DNA of 64,000 nucleotides, taken from positions 372,001 to 436,000 of the forward strand of contig JAHCAX010000001.1 in NCBI GenBank assembly GCA_019634675.1, written 5' to 3'. A model generated the notes under the pieces. The model had not been told where the DNA came from. It worked only from the letters and a program-made list of their open reading frames with translations, and made no database searches. Position numbers and translations under genes: made by a program. The stretch comes from Acherontichlamydia pituitae. Its GTDB lineage: Bacteria; Chlamydiota; Chlamydiia; Chlamydiales; Rhabdochlamydiaceae. Positions 43,402 through 52,228 of this stretch are shown in pieces (the first letter of the stretch is position 1; each line of letters starts with the position of its first letter).

Positions 43402-45564
43402 GTGAGCGCTGCCGATTATAAAGAGAAGCTACTCGATATCATTTTCTCTCAAGATGGGCTTTTAGGACGCTTCTTGGATGCGTTCGAGTCCAGACCTGGC
43501 CAAAAAGAGATGGCGCAAGGGATTTTATCTGCTTATGAAGAAGATAAAATCGCACTGATCGAAGCGGGCACCGGAATTGGCAAAAGTCTTGCTTACCTTG
43601 TCCCTGCCGTCTATTGGGCTCTTAAGCATCAAGAAAAAAGCGTCATTTCCACCCACACTATCGCCCTACAAGAGCAACTGATACGCAAAGATATTCCGTT
43701 TTTGCTCAAAACAATGGATGTCGATCTCAAGGCTGTCCTCGTTAAGGGGATGGGCAATTACCTATGCTTGCGCAAATTATCGGAACTGAGGCAGCAGCCC
43801 CTATTATTTTCTTTAGACGAGAGCCAGCAAGTTCAGAATATTGAGCAGTGGTCTGAAAGGACTAACGAAGGCTCCCGATCTGAAATTAAATTTCCCATCT
43901 CTTCCGGAACTTGGGAAAAGGTCGCATGCGAAGCGGACAATTGCAGCCATGTCCAATGTCCTTTCTATAAGCATTGTTTCTTCTTTAAGGCGCGAAAAGA
44001 AGCGGAGGATGCGCAGATCCTAGTCGTTAACCATCACCTTCTGATGGCAGATATCAATGCGAAGATCCGCCAGGACGGAGCGCAGGAAAAATCGGTCATC
44101 CCTCGGTTCGAAAGGGCGATCATAGATGAGGCCCACCACCTGGAACAAGTCGCTCTCGACAGTTTTGCCCAAAGCAGCGACCGCATTGGCCTGCAGCGTC
44201 TTTTAGGAAGGATCTTTTCAGAGAACCATCCTGAACGCAGCCGCCTTAACTTGATCCGCGCCGATTTCTCTCAAGCAAAGCCGTCGCTTATCCATGCTCT
44301 GGACGTCGAAATCCCTGTGCAAAAAAAAGAATGCGCGGCGCTTATCGAAAAAGCATTTGCAGAGATGGCCCACTTTCTTGAGAGCGTCATTGCGCAGCCG
44401 AGGTTTGGATCCAAAGAGAACAAATGGCGCCTAACGCAAGCGATCTGCTCTTTAGAATATTGGAAAGATCCTCTTCAGAAAACGTTCCATTCTTTAGCAG
44501 AAAAATTGACCCAGCTCTCGCTTGCCCTTTCGGCATTGGAAGGTCAATTGGGCGAATTTAAAGGGACAAAGCTTGAAGAGCAGGCCCAAGACCATAGCTT
44601 GGAGCTTAAAAGCCTTGCCATGCGGCTGGAAGAGAATGCCGCGAACTTGACCCGGTTTTTCTCCGATGATGACCCTGACAAGAGGGTCCGCTGGGTTGAA
44701 ATGACTGCAGCGAATGTCGTCCTCATGGACGCCAACCTTGCTGTCGCCTCGCTTTTATACGAGAATCTCTTTGCCAAGCTGCGCACAACGGCTCTTTGCA
44801 GTGCTACGCTAACGACCAACCGCGCCTTTTCCTATCTCAAAGAGAGGCTCGGCATCCACCTAGAAAAAGAAGAAAATGTCACAGAGCAGATCTTCGATTC
44901 GCCGTTTGATTATGCGCAACGGACGTTGCTGGCAATCCCTTCCGATCTGCCCGGTCCGTCCGATCCCCAATTTTTACCGCAGATCCTTGAACCGATCAAA
45001 CAGACGATCCAAGCCAGCAAGGGCAATGCCTTTATTCTGTTCACTTCTTATGAAATGCTCCAATGGACGTATGAGAAGTTAAGCAACGATGCAACGCTTT
45101 CCAAATATACTCTTCTCAAGCAGGGCGACCTATCGCGCCATGTGTTATTAGAGGAGTTTAAACAAACGCCTGGAAGCGTTCTTTTTGCGACCAACTCTTT
45201 TTGGGAAGGGGTCGATGTTCCGGGCGAAGCGCTGCGCTGCGTGGTCATTGTGAAATTGCCTTTCATCGTTCCCTCAGAGCCCATTTATCAAGCGTGCAGC
45301 GAAGCATTGGAGCGGGAAGGAAAAGATCCGTTCAATGATTATGCCGTTCCCCAGGCCGTGATCCGTTTTAAACAAGGCTTTGGAAGGCTGATGCGCAAAA
45401 AAAATGATCGAGGCTGTATTGTCTGCCTCGATCATCGGCTTGTGAAGAAAAATTACGGCAAGCAGTTTTTGAACAGCTTGCCGCCTTGCAAAACCACTTC
45501 AGGGCCCTTCAAGAAGGTCCTCGAAGAGATGCGCGCACATTATGCGAGCACTTCTCTGAATTAA
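43402..45564 (+). CDS. dinG: DinG/Rad3-family ATP-dependent DNA helicase
   Basis: 720 residues, GTG start at 43402. Walker A EAGTGIGKSLAYLVP is at about residue 54. The four Fe-S Cys lie in CEADNCSHVQCPFYKHC (about 176-192), followed by AQILVVNHHLLM. IIDEAHHLE is the DEAH box at about 240, and the C-terminal motifs include ATNSFWEGVDVPG and FKQGFGRLMR. XPD-like 5'-3' helicases of this type unwind D-loops, R-loops and G4 DNA. The last four bases overlap the convergent oxygenase gene. Confidence 0.92.
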   Translation: MSAADYKEKLLDIIFSQDGLLGRFLDAFESRPGQKEMAQGILSAYEEDKIALIEAGTGIGKSLAYLVPAVYWALKHQEKSVISTHTIALQEQLIRKDIPFLLKTMDVDLKAVLVKGMGNYLCLRKLSELRQQPLLFSLDESQQVQNIEQWSERTNEGSRSEIKFPISSGTWEKVACEADNCSHVQCPFYKHCFFFKARKEAEDAQILVVNHHLLMADINAKIRQDGAQEKSVIPRFERAIIDEAHHLEQVALDSFAQSSDRIGLQRLLGRIFSENHPERSRLNLIRADFSQAKPSLIHALDVEIPVQKKECAALIEKAFAEMAHFLESVIAQPRFGSKENKWRLTQAICSLEYWKDPLQKTFHSLAEKLTQLSLALSALEGQLGEFKGTKLEEQAQDHSLELKSLAMRLEENAANLTRFFSDDDPDKRVRWVEMTAANVVLMDANLAVASLLYENLFAKLRTTALCSATLTTNRAFSYLKERLGIHLEKEENVTEQIFDSPFDYAQRTLLAIPSDLPGPSDPQFLPQILEPIKQTIQASKGNAFILFTSYEMLQWTYEKLSNDATLSKYTLLKQGDLSRHVLLEEFKQTPGSVLFATNSFWEGVDVPGEALRCVVIVKLPFIVPSEPIYQACSEALEREGKDPFNDYAVPQAVIRFKQGFGRLMRKKNDRGCIVCLDHRLVKKNYGKQFLNSLPPCKTTSGPFKKVLEEMRAHYASTSLN

Positions 45565-46757
45565 CGGCAGCCGCAGAACCGGTCTTCTTCCCCTTCTCTT
45601 TCAATCCGGTCCAGTTCCTCTAGAACAGCCTGTGTTGCCAAGCCCTCTTCGCGGAGCTTGTTCATCGCTTTTGAACTTGCGCGTCTGACTTCGATCAACC
45701 GTTCCATAATACCGCATGTAGCAAGATGCTCCAGCATTTCATGGGAAGCAAGGCCCAAGTCTGCCAGGCGTTCTTCAAGAAGTTCCCATCGGGACGCATT
45801 AGCAAACTTGCGCACGCCGCCGGTCCTTTCGATACATTGAGGAAGAGGATCCAAGCGATCTTCTGCTCTAGGGTGGATAAAGATCACCATCGAGTATCTC
45901 TCTTTGTTGCCGTTTGTATCGATCACGCGGTGAGGGCCGCTGCGGAACTCTCCATTCGTAATGTTCTCTAACATATCTCCGCCGTTAATGATGAAGGCGT
46001 TTTCAGGCACGCGCACGTCGACCCATTCCCCTTGTTTGTTGAGAACTTGGAGCCCTTCTGCAGTCGCTCGAGGCAAGATTGTGAAGAGATTGATATCGGT
46101 ATGAGCTGCTGCCCAAATCCTATTTTCTGGAGGATTTGCAGGGTAGTGGATAGCGCGAAGAAGGCAATCTCCTTCCTTTGTCATATTGGTGAAGAAGTCG
46201 AGCGGCTGGCCGATAGCTTCCGCGATCGCCTGTTCAAGAGGAACTTTATAAGCTTCTAAAGCGTCAAAGAGATTGCACAGCGGGGTTTTCAAATTGATCT
46301 CGTTCGGCCAGATGTTTCCATAGTTGCCAACCGCTGCTTGCTGGTTGAGGTTGTACTCCCGCCCTACGTGGTAAAACTCTTTGAAATCGCCCACTTTTTG
46401 TCCTTTTGCAGACTCGCCGGGAACATATCCCCTTTGACCATTTGTGCTTGCTTTGAAGGATCTCATTTTTGTGTCATAGTCCAAGGAGAAATAGTTTTTT
46501 GCGGTCTCATAGGCCGAATCAAGGATTTCTGCATCCACTCCTGTGTTGATCACGGCAAAAAATCCGACTTCTTTCAATGCAGTTGAAATCCCTTCGATAA
46601 AGTGTCCTCGTGTTTCAGGATTGAAGTAGTCATTCATGTCGACGACTGGAATTGTGGCGTCAAAGGCATCGTTTGCTTGCACAGAGAACGTTCCTGCCAA
46701 TCCCAGAGCAATCAGCTTAAATTTGAGGGCGCAGCGTTTATAGAAATGATGGATCAT
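45561..46757 (-). CDS. Exported 2-oxoglutarate/Fe(II) oxygenase (isopenicillin N synthase family)
   Basis: 398 residues. Residues 1-29 are a Sec signal peptide (KLIALGLAGTFSVQA|ND). The N-terminal DIOX_N block starts IPVVDMNDYFNP. The iron site is His and Asp in AAHTDINLFTILP (about 220) and His in SGPHRVID (about 279), and RYSMVIF supplies the Arg/Ser that hold 2-oxoglutarate. The C-terminal 90 residues are helical. Such enzymes are normally cytosolic because they need 2-oxoglutarate; a signal peptide suggests action outside the bacterium. Substrate unknown (no ACV-type biosynthesis genes nearby). The divergent neighbour is an MFS drug-type transporter, with a 20-base palindrome between them. 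Confidence 0.85.
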   Translation of the reverse strand: MIHHFYKRCALKFKLIALGLAGTFSVQANDAFDATIPVVDMNDYFNPETRGHFIEGISTALKEVGFFAVINTGVDAEILDSAYETAKNYFSLDYDTKMRSFKASTNGQRGYVPGESAKGQKVGDFKEFYHVGREYNLNQQAAVGNYGNIWPNEINLKTPLCNLFDALEAYKVPLEQAIAEAIGQPLDFFTNMTKEGDCLLRAIHYPANPPENRIWAAAHTDINLFTILPRATAEGLQVLNKQGEWVDVRVPENAFIINGGDMLENITNGEFRSGPHRVIDTNGNKERYSMVIFIHPRAEDRLDPLPQCIERTGGVRKFANASRWELLEERLADLGLASHEMLEHLATCGIMERLIEVRRASSKAMNKLREEGLATQAVLEELDRIEREGEEDRFCGCR

Positions 46758-46847
46758 TGGTGTTACCTCCCTTTATGGTAGCGATTGATTTTGACCTCAA
46801 AAAAAGAAGCGAACAACATAGTGAAACGTTTTTTTATTCACAAGTTC

Positions 46848-46867
46848 ACTCAAAAATGTTTTTGAGT
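46848..46867. promoter_or_regulatory. Palindromic operator candidate in the divergent spacer
   Basis: ACTCAAAAATGTTTTTGAGT, a 20-base near-perfect palindrome (one position off), in the 153-base gap between the 2OG oxygenase and the MFS transporter. It lies ~45 bases before the MFS start, where a -35 region could be. No regulator gene is adjacent. Confidence 0.4.
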
Positions 46868-46910
46868 TATAGCTTAGATTGCAACAGATTCTAACAAGCA
46901 CAGGCTAACG

Positions 46911-48269
46911 ATGAAGAAAGTATGGCTGCAGGTTTTTGCGATTTGTGCGGGCTTATTTATTGTACCGCTGGTTTTTTCAAGCATATTTGTAGCCCTACCT
47001 GCAATTAAAAAGTCCTTTCAAGCGTCATATGTTCAGCTTCAGTGGGTCATGAATGTCTACGGTATTTTTATTTCAGTCCTGCTTGTTTCAATGGGAAGGC
47101 TCGCCGATGCATTTGGACGAAAGAAATATTATGTGCTGGGGATCGTTATCTTTGGGATGGCATCTATAGTTGGAGGAAGCGCGCAAAGTATTGGCTGGTT
47201 GATCGCAAGCGCTGCTTTGCAGGGAATAGGAGGCGCAATTATTCTTCCGGTATCGCAAGCTCTCCTTATCCAATTGTTTTCAGAAAAGCAAAAGAGCCAA
47301 GCATTGGGAATTTGGTCTGCCGTTGCCGGCCTTGCATTCGCTATAGGTCCTATCTTAGGCGGCTATATCCTGAGCTCATTAAACTGGCGTTGGATTTTTT
47401 TGTTCCCCATTCCTATTTTTCTCCTAAGCATAAGCATCATCGTTCCAAAAGTTAAAGAATCCAAGCAGGGCAAAAAAGATGCTCAGATCGATTGGGCTGG
47501 CTTATTTTTATTATTTTTCTTGATTGTTCCTTTGATTTTCGGCGTAATCCATGGGCCTGATTGGGGATGGTCTTCGATTCCAACGCTCCTTTGTTTTGCT
47601 GCCGCTCTCATCTTTTTAACCCTCTTGCTTAAGCATGAAAAAAAATCGGAAGTTCCGATCATCCGTCCGGAATTTTTTCTCAATCGCAATTTTTTATCTT
47701 CATCCGTGGCTAACTTCTGCTTGATCTTCTGCATATGGGCTTTATTTTTTGTGACGCCGATTTATTTGCACAGTGTGAGGATGCAGCCATCTTTAACAGT
47801 AGGCGCGCTTCTGTTGTGCATGACGGTGCCCGTTTTTATTTTATCAACGGCAGTTGCTCGATGGTATCACCAAATCGGTCCCAAGCTTTTGTTTATTATC
47901 GGATTTGCATCCATTGCGCTTTCAGCAATTTTGCAGAGCTTTTTTTCTGAAGAGACCTCTCTTTTCTATATTGGAACGAGCTTTCTCTTTTTTGGATTAG
48001 GCTGGGCCTTAATTTTTGGGCCGACATTTACGATTGCAACATCGCAGATAGGAAAGAATTTTGCAGCTTTAGCATCGGGAACTTTGATTACGATCCAAGA
48101 AATAGGAGGGTCGCTTGGCCTCGCCGTTTCTGGAACGGTATTTCGAGTCCCTTCGAGTCCTGTCCAAGGATATCAGAATGCGATGTACTTGCTGCTAGGC
48201 TTTGCAATATTGGGCTTGGCGGCTTCTATTTTTGGATTGAGCAAAAATCTGAGTAAAAATCGACGCTAA
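46911..48269 (+). CDS. MFS transporter, DHA2 (EmrB/QacA-like, 14 helix) type
   Basis: 452 residues. The start (IVPLVFSSIFVALPAIKKSF) and loop 2-3 (GRLADAFGRKKYYVLG) are typical of drug:H+ antiporters. LQGIGGAIILPVSQALL and GLAFAIGPILGGYIL (motif C, residues ~140-155, conserved in exporters) strengthen an efflux role. The conserved membrane Asp at the start of helix 1 is absent. Substrate unknown. Convergent with ybdK (7 bases apart). Confidence 0.85.
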   Translation: MKKVWLQVFAICAGLFIVPLVFSSIFVALPAIKKSFQASYVQLQWVMNVYGIFISVLLVSMGRLADAFGRKKYYVLGIVIFGMASIVGGSAQSIGWLIASAALQGIGGAIILPVSQALLIQLFSEKQKSQALGIWSAVAGLAFAIGPILGGYILSSLNWRWIFLFPIPIFLLSISIIVPKVKESKQGKKDAQIDWAGLFLLFFLIVPLIFGVIHGPDWGWSSIPTLLCFAAALIFLTLLLKHEKKSEVPIIRPEFFLNRNFLSSSVANFCLIFCIWALFFVTPIYLHSVRMQPSLTVGALLLCMTVPVFILSTAVARWYHQIGPKLLFIIGFASIALSAILQSFFSEETSLFYIGTSFLFFGLGWALIFGPTFTIATSQIGKNFAALASGTLITIQEIGGSLGLAVSGTVFRVPSSPVQGYQNAMYLLLGFAILGLAASIFGLSKNLSKNRR

Positions 48270-48276
48270 GGTCTGT

Positions 48277-49470
48277 TCACTTGGAGATTAAAGGGATCCT
48301 GGAGCTTCTTTTCGCCGGTCTGGCAACATACTTGGAGGCTAAGACCACAGGTTCATCGTAAGCGCATTCGTGGATCAGCGCTTCGACGACCGCAGCATGC
48401 GACCGCGTTTTTTCATATACTTGGAATTGCCGCACGGAACTGACGCCGAGCTCAATGATTTTTCTGACATCCAGCAGTTCCTGGAGGCAATCGAGCCTTT
48501 GGGCAATGGGGATTAAACGATCGATCATGTCTTCGATATCTTCTTTCAGCTTTTTTGTTGAGCCTGTGTTATCTACGATGATTGTGGTCTGGAGCCCATC
48601 GCGCGCAGCATTGCATAGATTATGAGGTAAATGCCAAAGGATGCTCTGCTGCCCTTCATAGGTTCTTTGCTCAGCCTGCTCCCTTTCTCCTAGCCAGACA
48701 ACTAAACAGTGGATGAACGCTGAAATCGCAATTGTTTCTGAAAGCATGGGAGACGCATCGCAAATGCGGAATTCCAAGGTCCCGTATTCCCAGTTTGGCC
48801 TGATATACCAGTAGAGGTCTTTAAGGGATGAAATGGCGCCGTTGTTGAGCAAGGTCGTGCAGTAGGTGCGGTAAGAATCCCAGTTTGGAAAAAAAGGAGG
48901 GATCCCCGCATAAGGAAATGTCTCGATCATACTGTATCGGCAAGAATGAAAACCCGTTTCCGAGCTGCTCCAAAATGGCGAACTTGCAGACAGGGCTAGC
49001 AAATGAGGAAGGAAGCGCGCCGCTTCGTTCATGAGGGCTATTGCCTCATCGCCAGAGGAGATCCCGACATGCACGTGCATGCCGTAGATGTTCATCCTTT
49101 GGGCAAGCCAGCGGAATTTTTCATAAAGGAATAGATAGCGGGACGAGGGGTAAAACTCCCTCTCTTTCCAATCTTGGAAGGGATGGGTCCCGGAAGTGGC
49201 GACGGAAAGTCCAAGTTCATGAGCAATGCTATGGACGTGCGACAAAGTTTCAGAGAGGTCTTTCCGAATTTGCTTGGCATTGGAACAAATGCCGCTTTCC
49301 ACTTCGATCATCGATTGGTGGATCTCCGATTTGATCTTCGAGAGTTTCAATTGGCGGCATTTTCTTAAAAAAGGAATAGACGCTGCTTTCAAGTCTTTGG
49401 TGAAAGGATCGAGCAGCTGCATTTCAAGTTCAACGCCAATGGAGGGTGTTTGGGAGCTTTGGAATGACAT
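48277..49470 (-). CDS. ybdK: Carboxylate-amine ligase, YbdK/GCS2 family
   Basis: 397 residues. The start SIGVELEMQLLDPFTKDL (Glu metal/ATP site) and MNIYGMHVHVGISSGDEAI at about 132 are characteristic of the GCS2 family. ALSASSPFWSSSETGFHSCR and YGTLEFRICDASP fit as well. Family members join a carboxylate (often glutamate) to an amine using ATP; E. coli YbdK has weak glutamate-cysteine ligase activity, and glutathione synthesis here is unproven. A 174-base repeat element starts 29 bases upstream of the gene's start. Confidence 0.88.
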   Translation of the reverse strand: MSFQSSQTPSIGVELEMQLLDPFTKDLKAASIPFLRKCRQLKLSKIKSEIHQSMIEVESGICSNAKQIRKDLSETLSHVHSIAHELGLSVATSGTHPFQDWKEREFYPSSRYLFLYEKFRWLAQRMNIYGMHVHVGISSGDEAIALMNEAARFLPHLLALSASSPFWSSSETGFHSCRYSMIETFPYAGIPPFFPNWDSYRTYCTTLLNNGAISSLKDLYWYIRPNWEYGTLEFRICDASPMLSETIAISAFIHCLVVWLGEREQAEQRTYEGQQSILWHLPHNLCNAARDGLQTTIIVDNTGSTKKLKEDIEDMIDRLIPIAQRLDCLQELLDVRKIIELGVSSVRQFQVYEKTRSHAAVVEALIHECAYDEPVVLASKYVARPAKRSSRIPLISK

Positions 49471-49498
49471 AAAACCTCTCTTTTTTGCGTTAAGAATT

Positions 49499-49672
49499 TA
49501 TACTGCACGCGAATAAAAAGTTAATTTCTGCTAGCGTCGGCAGCCACTGAATTTGAAACCCGCCTGCATCGCCCAACTTATTTAAGTTGAGCTGCTTCGG
49601 CGCCGATAAATCTGGCTCAAATTCAGGGCGCCTTCTTATCATAATTTTAACTTTTTACCCGCGCGCAGTATA
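49499..49672. repeat. MITE-like element (TATACTGC...GCAGTATA)
   Basis: Left end TATACTGCACGCGAATAAAA (49499) and right end GCGCGCAGTATA (49661-49672), with AAAAAGTTAA/TTAACTTTTT inside both ends. The interior CGCCCAACTTATTTAAGTTG (49574-49593) also occurs, nearly unchanged and inverted, inside the element at 43142, linking the two. It separates ybdK and kdoO. Confidence 0.65.
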
Positions 49673-49687
49673 GTTTTGCAGGAGGAG

Positions 49688-50647
49688 CTAACAGGTGCGG
49701 GCCATTTTTTGTCCTGTCAATGACTCAAGCACATTGACGGGGGCCTTTTCTGGAAGGACCATGCCGCTAGGAGGAACGATGAACGTTTGTTCAAGGGCGT
49801 ATTGTCCAGCAGTTGCAGCGTGGGAGACTAGATCGGTATAGACCATCCAGCAAGAATTAGGCGGGAACTCCCAATAATCCTTATGGCAGGTTTCTTGAAA
49901 AGAGGCGTTTTCCTTCATGAAATTATGCAAGTTGAGCATGAAGACATCGTAGGGAGAGCGCAACGCGATAGGCAGCCCGATTGCTCTGCCAGCTTGTTTT
50001 GCAGCGTTAAGAAACTTTTCTGACAATGAATCTGAAATCCCTTTCGGAAACGGAAGGTCTTTGCCGCCGAACTGCTCTGCGAGCTCATTGAACGGGTTGG
50101 AGGTCATCCAATATCTGCTTTCGGAAGGATTGATGTTGGTAAAAAAACGGAGGATCCTGTTGCCGTGCATCGGCCGTGTCGGGAATGCATCGGTGTGCAA
50201 GAGGTCATTGCGCGCCCGGGTCCTGAGTTTTCTCCCCTTTTCTTGGAAGGGACGGAAACTGGCATAATCTAATTTCCATTTTTCAGCGTACGGAGGAAGG
50301 AGCTGTTTGAGGAATGCGGTGACGTTACGGGAATAATTTCGCATGATCTCAAGCAGCTTTGCGGCTTGATCAGGCGAAGAGTGGACAAAATTGGTGATCC
50401 GGTCAGCTTGAGGCTTGTAAGCAATGTTCTTTCGGTTTGCAGCGCCGGTTTGACGTTGGGCTAGAAGAAAGGAGAGATCGTCTTGAGGGAATTGGAAAGG
50501 GACTGTTGGAAAAAAAAGAATGTTGCCAGACTCTAACTCTTTGCAATATTTTTGATTTTCAGTAATTGAAGAGTCTTTCCAAGAATCATTAGATAAAAAA
50601 GATGTGTCATCAATTGTAATTAATTTTGCCATAACCAAATTTCTCAT
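49688..50647 (-). CDS. kdoO: 3-deoxy-D-manno-octulosonate (Kdo) hydroxylase-like oxygenase
   Basis: 319 residues (start 50647 or 50632). The segment LLHTDAFPTRPMHGNRILRF (about 157-176) contains the HxD iron motif and matches Kdo 3-hydroxylases (Fe(II)/2OG enzymes that hydroxylate Kdo in lipopolysaccharide). INPSESRYWMTS and PPNSCWMVYTDLVSHAA, with a possible second iron His, follow. No signal peptide, so it acts on the cytosolic face of the inner membrane. Chlamydial LPS is rich in Kdo, so modification of it is plausible. Confidence 0.8.
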   Translation of the reverse strand: MRNLVMAKLITIDDTSFLSNDSWKDSSITENQKYCKELESGNILFFPTVPFQFPQDDLSFLLAQRQTGAANRKNIAYKPQADRITNFVHSSPDQAAKLLEIMRNYSRNVTAFLKQLLPPYAEKWKLDYASFRPFQEKGRKLRTRARNDLLHTDAFPTRPMHGNRILRFFTNINPSESRYWMTSNPFNELAEQFGGKDLPFPKGISDSLSEKFLNAAKQAGRAIGLPIALRSPYDVFMLNLHNFMKENASFQETCHKDYWEFPPNSCWMVYTDLVSHAATAGQYALEQTFIVPPSGMVLPEKAPVNVLESLTGQKMARTC

Positions 50648-50747
50648 TTAATATTGAGGTAACTATACCCGATACCGTTTTTTCTATAAAGAAATTTGAT
50701 AGTTTTAGGTCCAAATAAGAAAGAATGCTTGTTCAGGAGGAAAATAA

Positions 50748-50803
50748 CAGGATATAAGGATGGACAGGATATTTTTTCATATCCTTTCCATCCTTATATC
50801 CTG
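50748..50803. terminator. 25-bp near-perfect hairpin after the kinase-like gene
   Basis: Bases 50748-50772 are inverted at 50779-50803 with one mismatch and a six-base loop; the arms begin CAGGATATAAGGATGG. T-rich sequence follows on both strands, so termination either way is possible. The kinase-like gene ends at 50809. Confidence 0.6.
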
Positions 50804-50808
50804 TTTAT

Positions 50809-51732
50809 TTAATTAGTAGGGAATTCTGTGTGGTAGAGGATCTCGTTGAGCCTTTGGTCGAGATAAGGGGAGAGCTCAGGGTACGCTTTAGAGATCATCC
50901 GCTTTAATTGCTGCGACTTTTGATAGATGTCTGCCTTGCAAATAAAAGGGATCTTCAATGTCTCGCTTCGGGTATAAGAACCGAGGTCGATTTCTACCGC
51001 TTTCTCGCCAACAAAACCGCAATTGCGCCGGATATTCGGATCCCGATCGGCAATTCCTCTTTGGCTCCTTGCGACAATCATGTCAATAAGAGAATCAAGG
51101 CTTCTTTTTGCAGACTCGTAGTCGTTTCTCTTTTTTAATCTGTGAAAATGACTTTTAGGCAGCTTTGCCCGTTGCTGCAGCGCAAAGTCGGTATGGTCGA
51201 GATCGATCCGATGTTCGATCCCTAATTTATCGACGATCGTGATCTGCTGTTTCAGGTAATCGGTAGGGTTAAGATGCAGGTAGATCAAGCCCGTATGGTC
51301 TCGAAAGTCGTCGAAAGCGATCTTGCAGCTGTTAAAGAATAGATCAAATTTGCCTTCTTTGCGATGGACCCACTTATTTCTGATCCTCTTGAAAGTTTTA
51401 GGAAGGGGAAAGCTCTTTATCCAGGCAGGAACGCGCAAGTGGTGCTGTTTAAAAAGCTTTAAAACAGACTTGCCGTCTTCGCTTAAGAAAACGTATGCCT
51501 GGCCGCCATAACTGAAGAAGGTATATTTTTGGTCGAGGATATTCCGGATATTTTCCGCCTCTTCTTCGGAAGGGGCGGGCGTCTCCCATTCAGGATTAAA
51601 GGGGTGGTCCGATTCAATTTTTGAAATTTGGAAGCCGCCTGTCTTTTGATGGCAGAACCGCTCAATGAAGATGATTGAGATGATCAGCAGGACGATTTGG
51701 AGAGATTTGAAAAAGATCGACGTTTTTTTCAT
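50809..51732 (-). CDS. Membrane-anchored protein with kinase-like fold (candidate)
   Basis: 307 residues. A single N-terminal helix (SLQIVLLIISIIFIERF, 10-26) anchors it. Then YTFFSYGGQAYVFLSEDG followed by VLKLFK (Lys92) looks like a protein-kinase N-lobe with a Gly-loop and ATP-binding Lys. After 130 less clear residues, GIADRDPNIRRNCGF (about 226-240) and AVEIDLGSY (about 245-253) resemble a catalytic loop and a DFG-like metal site. No family recognised; it may be a kinase-like or LPS-sugar kinase relative (Kdo kinase-like), which would suit the neighbouring kdoO. tRNA-Ala lies 22 bases upstream on the same strand. Confidence 0.5.
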   Translation of the reverse strand: MKKTSIFFKSLQIVLLIISIIFIERFCHQKTGGFQISKIESDHPFNPEWETPAPSEEEAENIRNILDQKYTFFSYGGQAYVFLSEDGKSVLKLFKQHHLRVPAWIKSFPLPKTFKRIRNKWVHRKEGKFDLFFNSCKIAFDDFRDHTGLIYLHLNPTDYLKQQITIVDKLGIEHRIDLDHTDFALQQRAKLPKSHFHRLKKRNDYESAKRSLDSLIDMIVARSQRGIADRDPNIRRNCGFVGEKAVEIDLGSYTRSETLKIPFICKADIYQKSQQLKRMISKAYPELSPYLDQRLNEILYHTEFPTN

Positions 51733-51754
51733 GCGGTGAGTCGTAATAAAATTT

Positions 51755-51827
51755 TGGAGCGTAGCGGGATCGAACCGCTGACCTCAACAATGCCATTGTT
51801 GCGCTCTACCAACTGAGCTAACACCCC
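51755..51827 (-). tRNA. tRNA-Ala (anticodon GGC)
   Basis: 73 bases. The acceptor arm GGGGTGT pairs with ACGCTCC (two G-T pairs), the discriminator is A and CCA is not encoded. The D-arm reads TTAGCTCAGTTGGTAGAGC, the anticodon stem CAACA/TGTTG has the loop ATGGCAT (anticodon GGC), and the T-arm is GCGGTTCGATCCCGC. It reads codons GCC and GCT. Confidence 0.92.
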
Positions 51828-51885
51828 TCAACATGCAAAGTATGCAATAGAATGTGCCAAAAATGCTAGAGAATTTGCGAATTAA

Positions 51886-52167
51886 GATCTAGAGGTAATT
51901 GCAAAACAGCCATGCGGCGTCAAAGCTTGGGAAAAAAAGCGCAGATTTGCCAAATTCCAATTTTTAAATCCCTCTGTAAATACTGCCTCCACCTCAAACT
52001 CCTCATTGTTTTTGTATTTGGCATCCACGGGGAAGGTCCTTGTGCCAAGGACCTTTAAAGCCCCATGCATCGGACGTATGCAGCTGCGCATACGTCTTGC
52101 TTCTGGGACTTTAAAATAAGGGCGCAAAAGCCAAAATCGCTTATACAATTGAAGTGTCAGCAGTATA
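51886..52167. repeat. Composite of two dispersed-repeat ends upstream of tyrB
   Basis: The 392-base gap between tRNA-Ala and tyrB holds repeats and no gene. First comes an end fragment (about 51938-51982) whose TTGCCAAATTCCAA matches the right end of the 16891 element. Next is a probable full element, 51979-52167, with AATACTGC and GCAGTATA at its ends. Inside it are the hairpins AAGGTCCTTG/CAAGGACCTT and GACGTATG/CATACGTC. AGAGGTAATTGCAAAAC near 51889 resembles motifs near 17175 and 12525. Confidence 0.55.
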
Positions 52168-52228
52168 TAAAAAAAAGCTGGGATAGTTAATATGCAGGGA
52201 GTAAGACGGCCTTAAGGAGGTGGGAGAT

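Noticed and set aside
48277..49470. Glutamate-cysteine ligase for glutathione synthesis
   Set aside because: The GCS2/YbdK family has varied or weak activities and no gshB is nearby, so only the family name is given.
51882..52148. 89-codon minus-strand open frame upstream of tyrB
   Set aside because: It lies wholly in dispersed repeat sequence with palindromes and has no ribosome site or protein-like composition.
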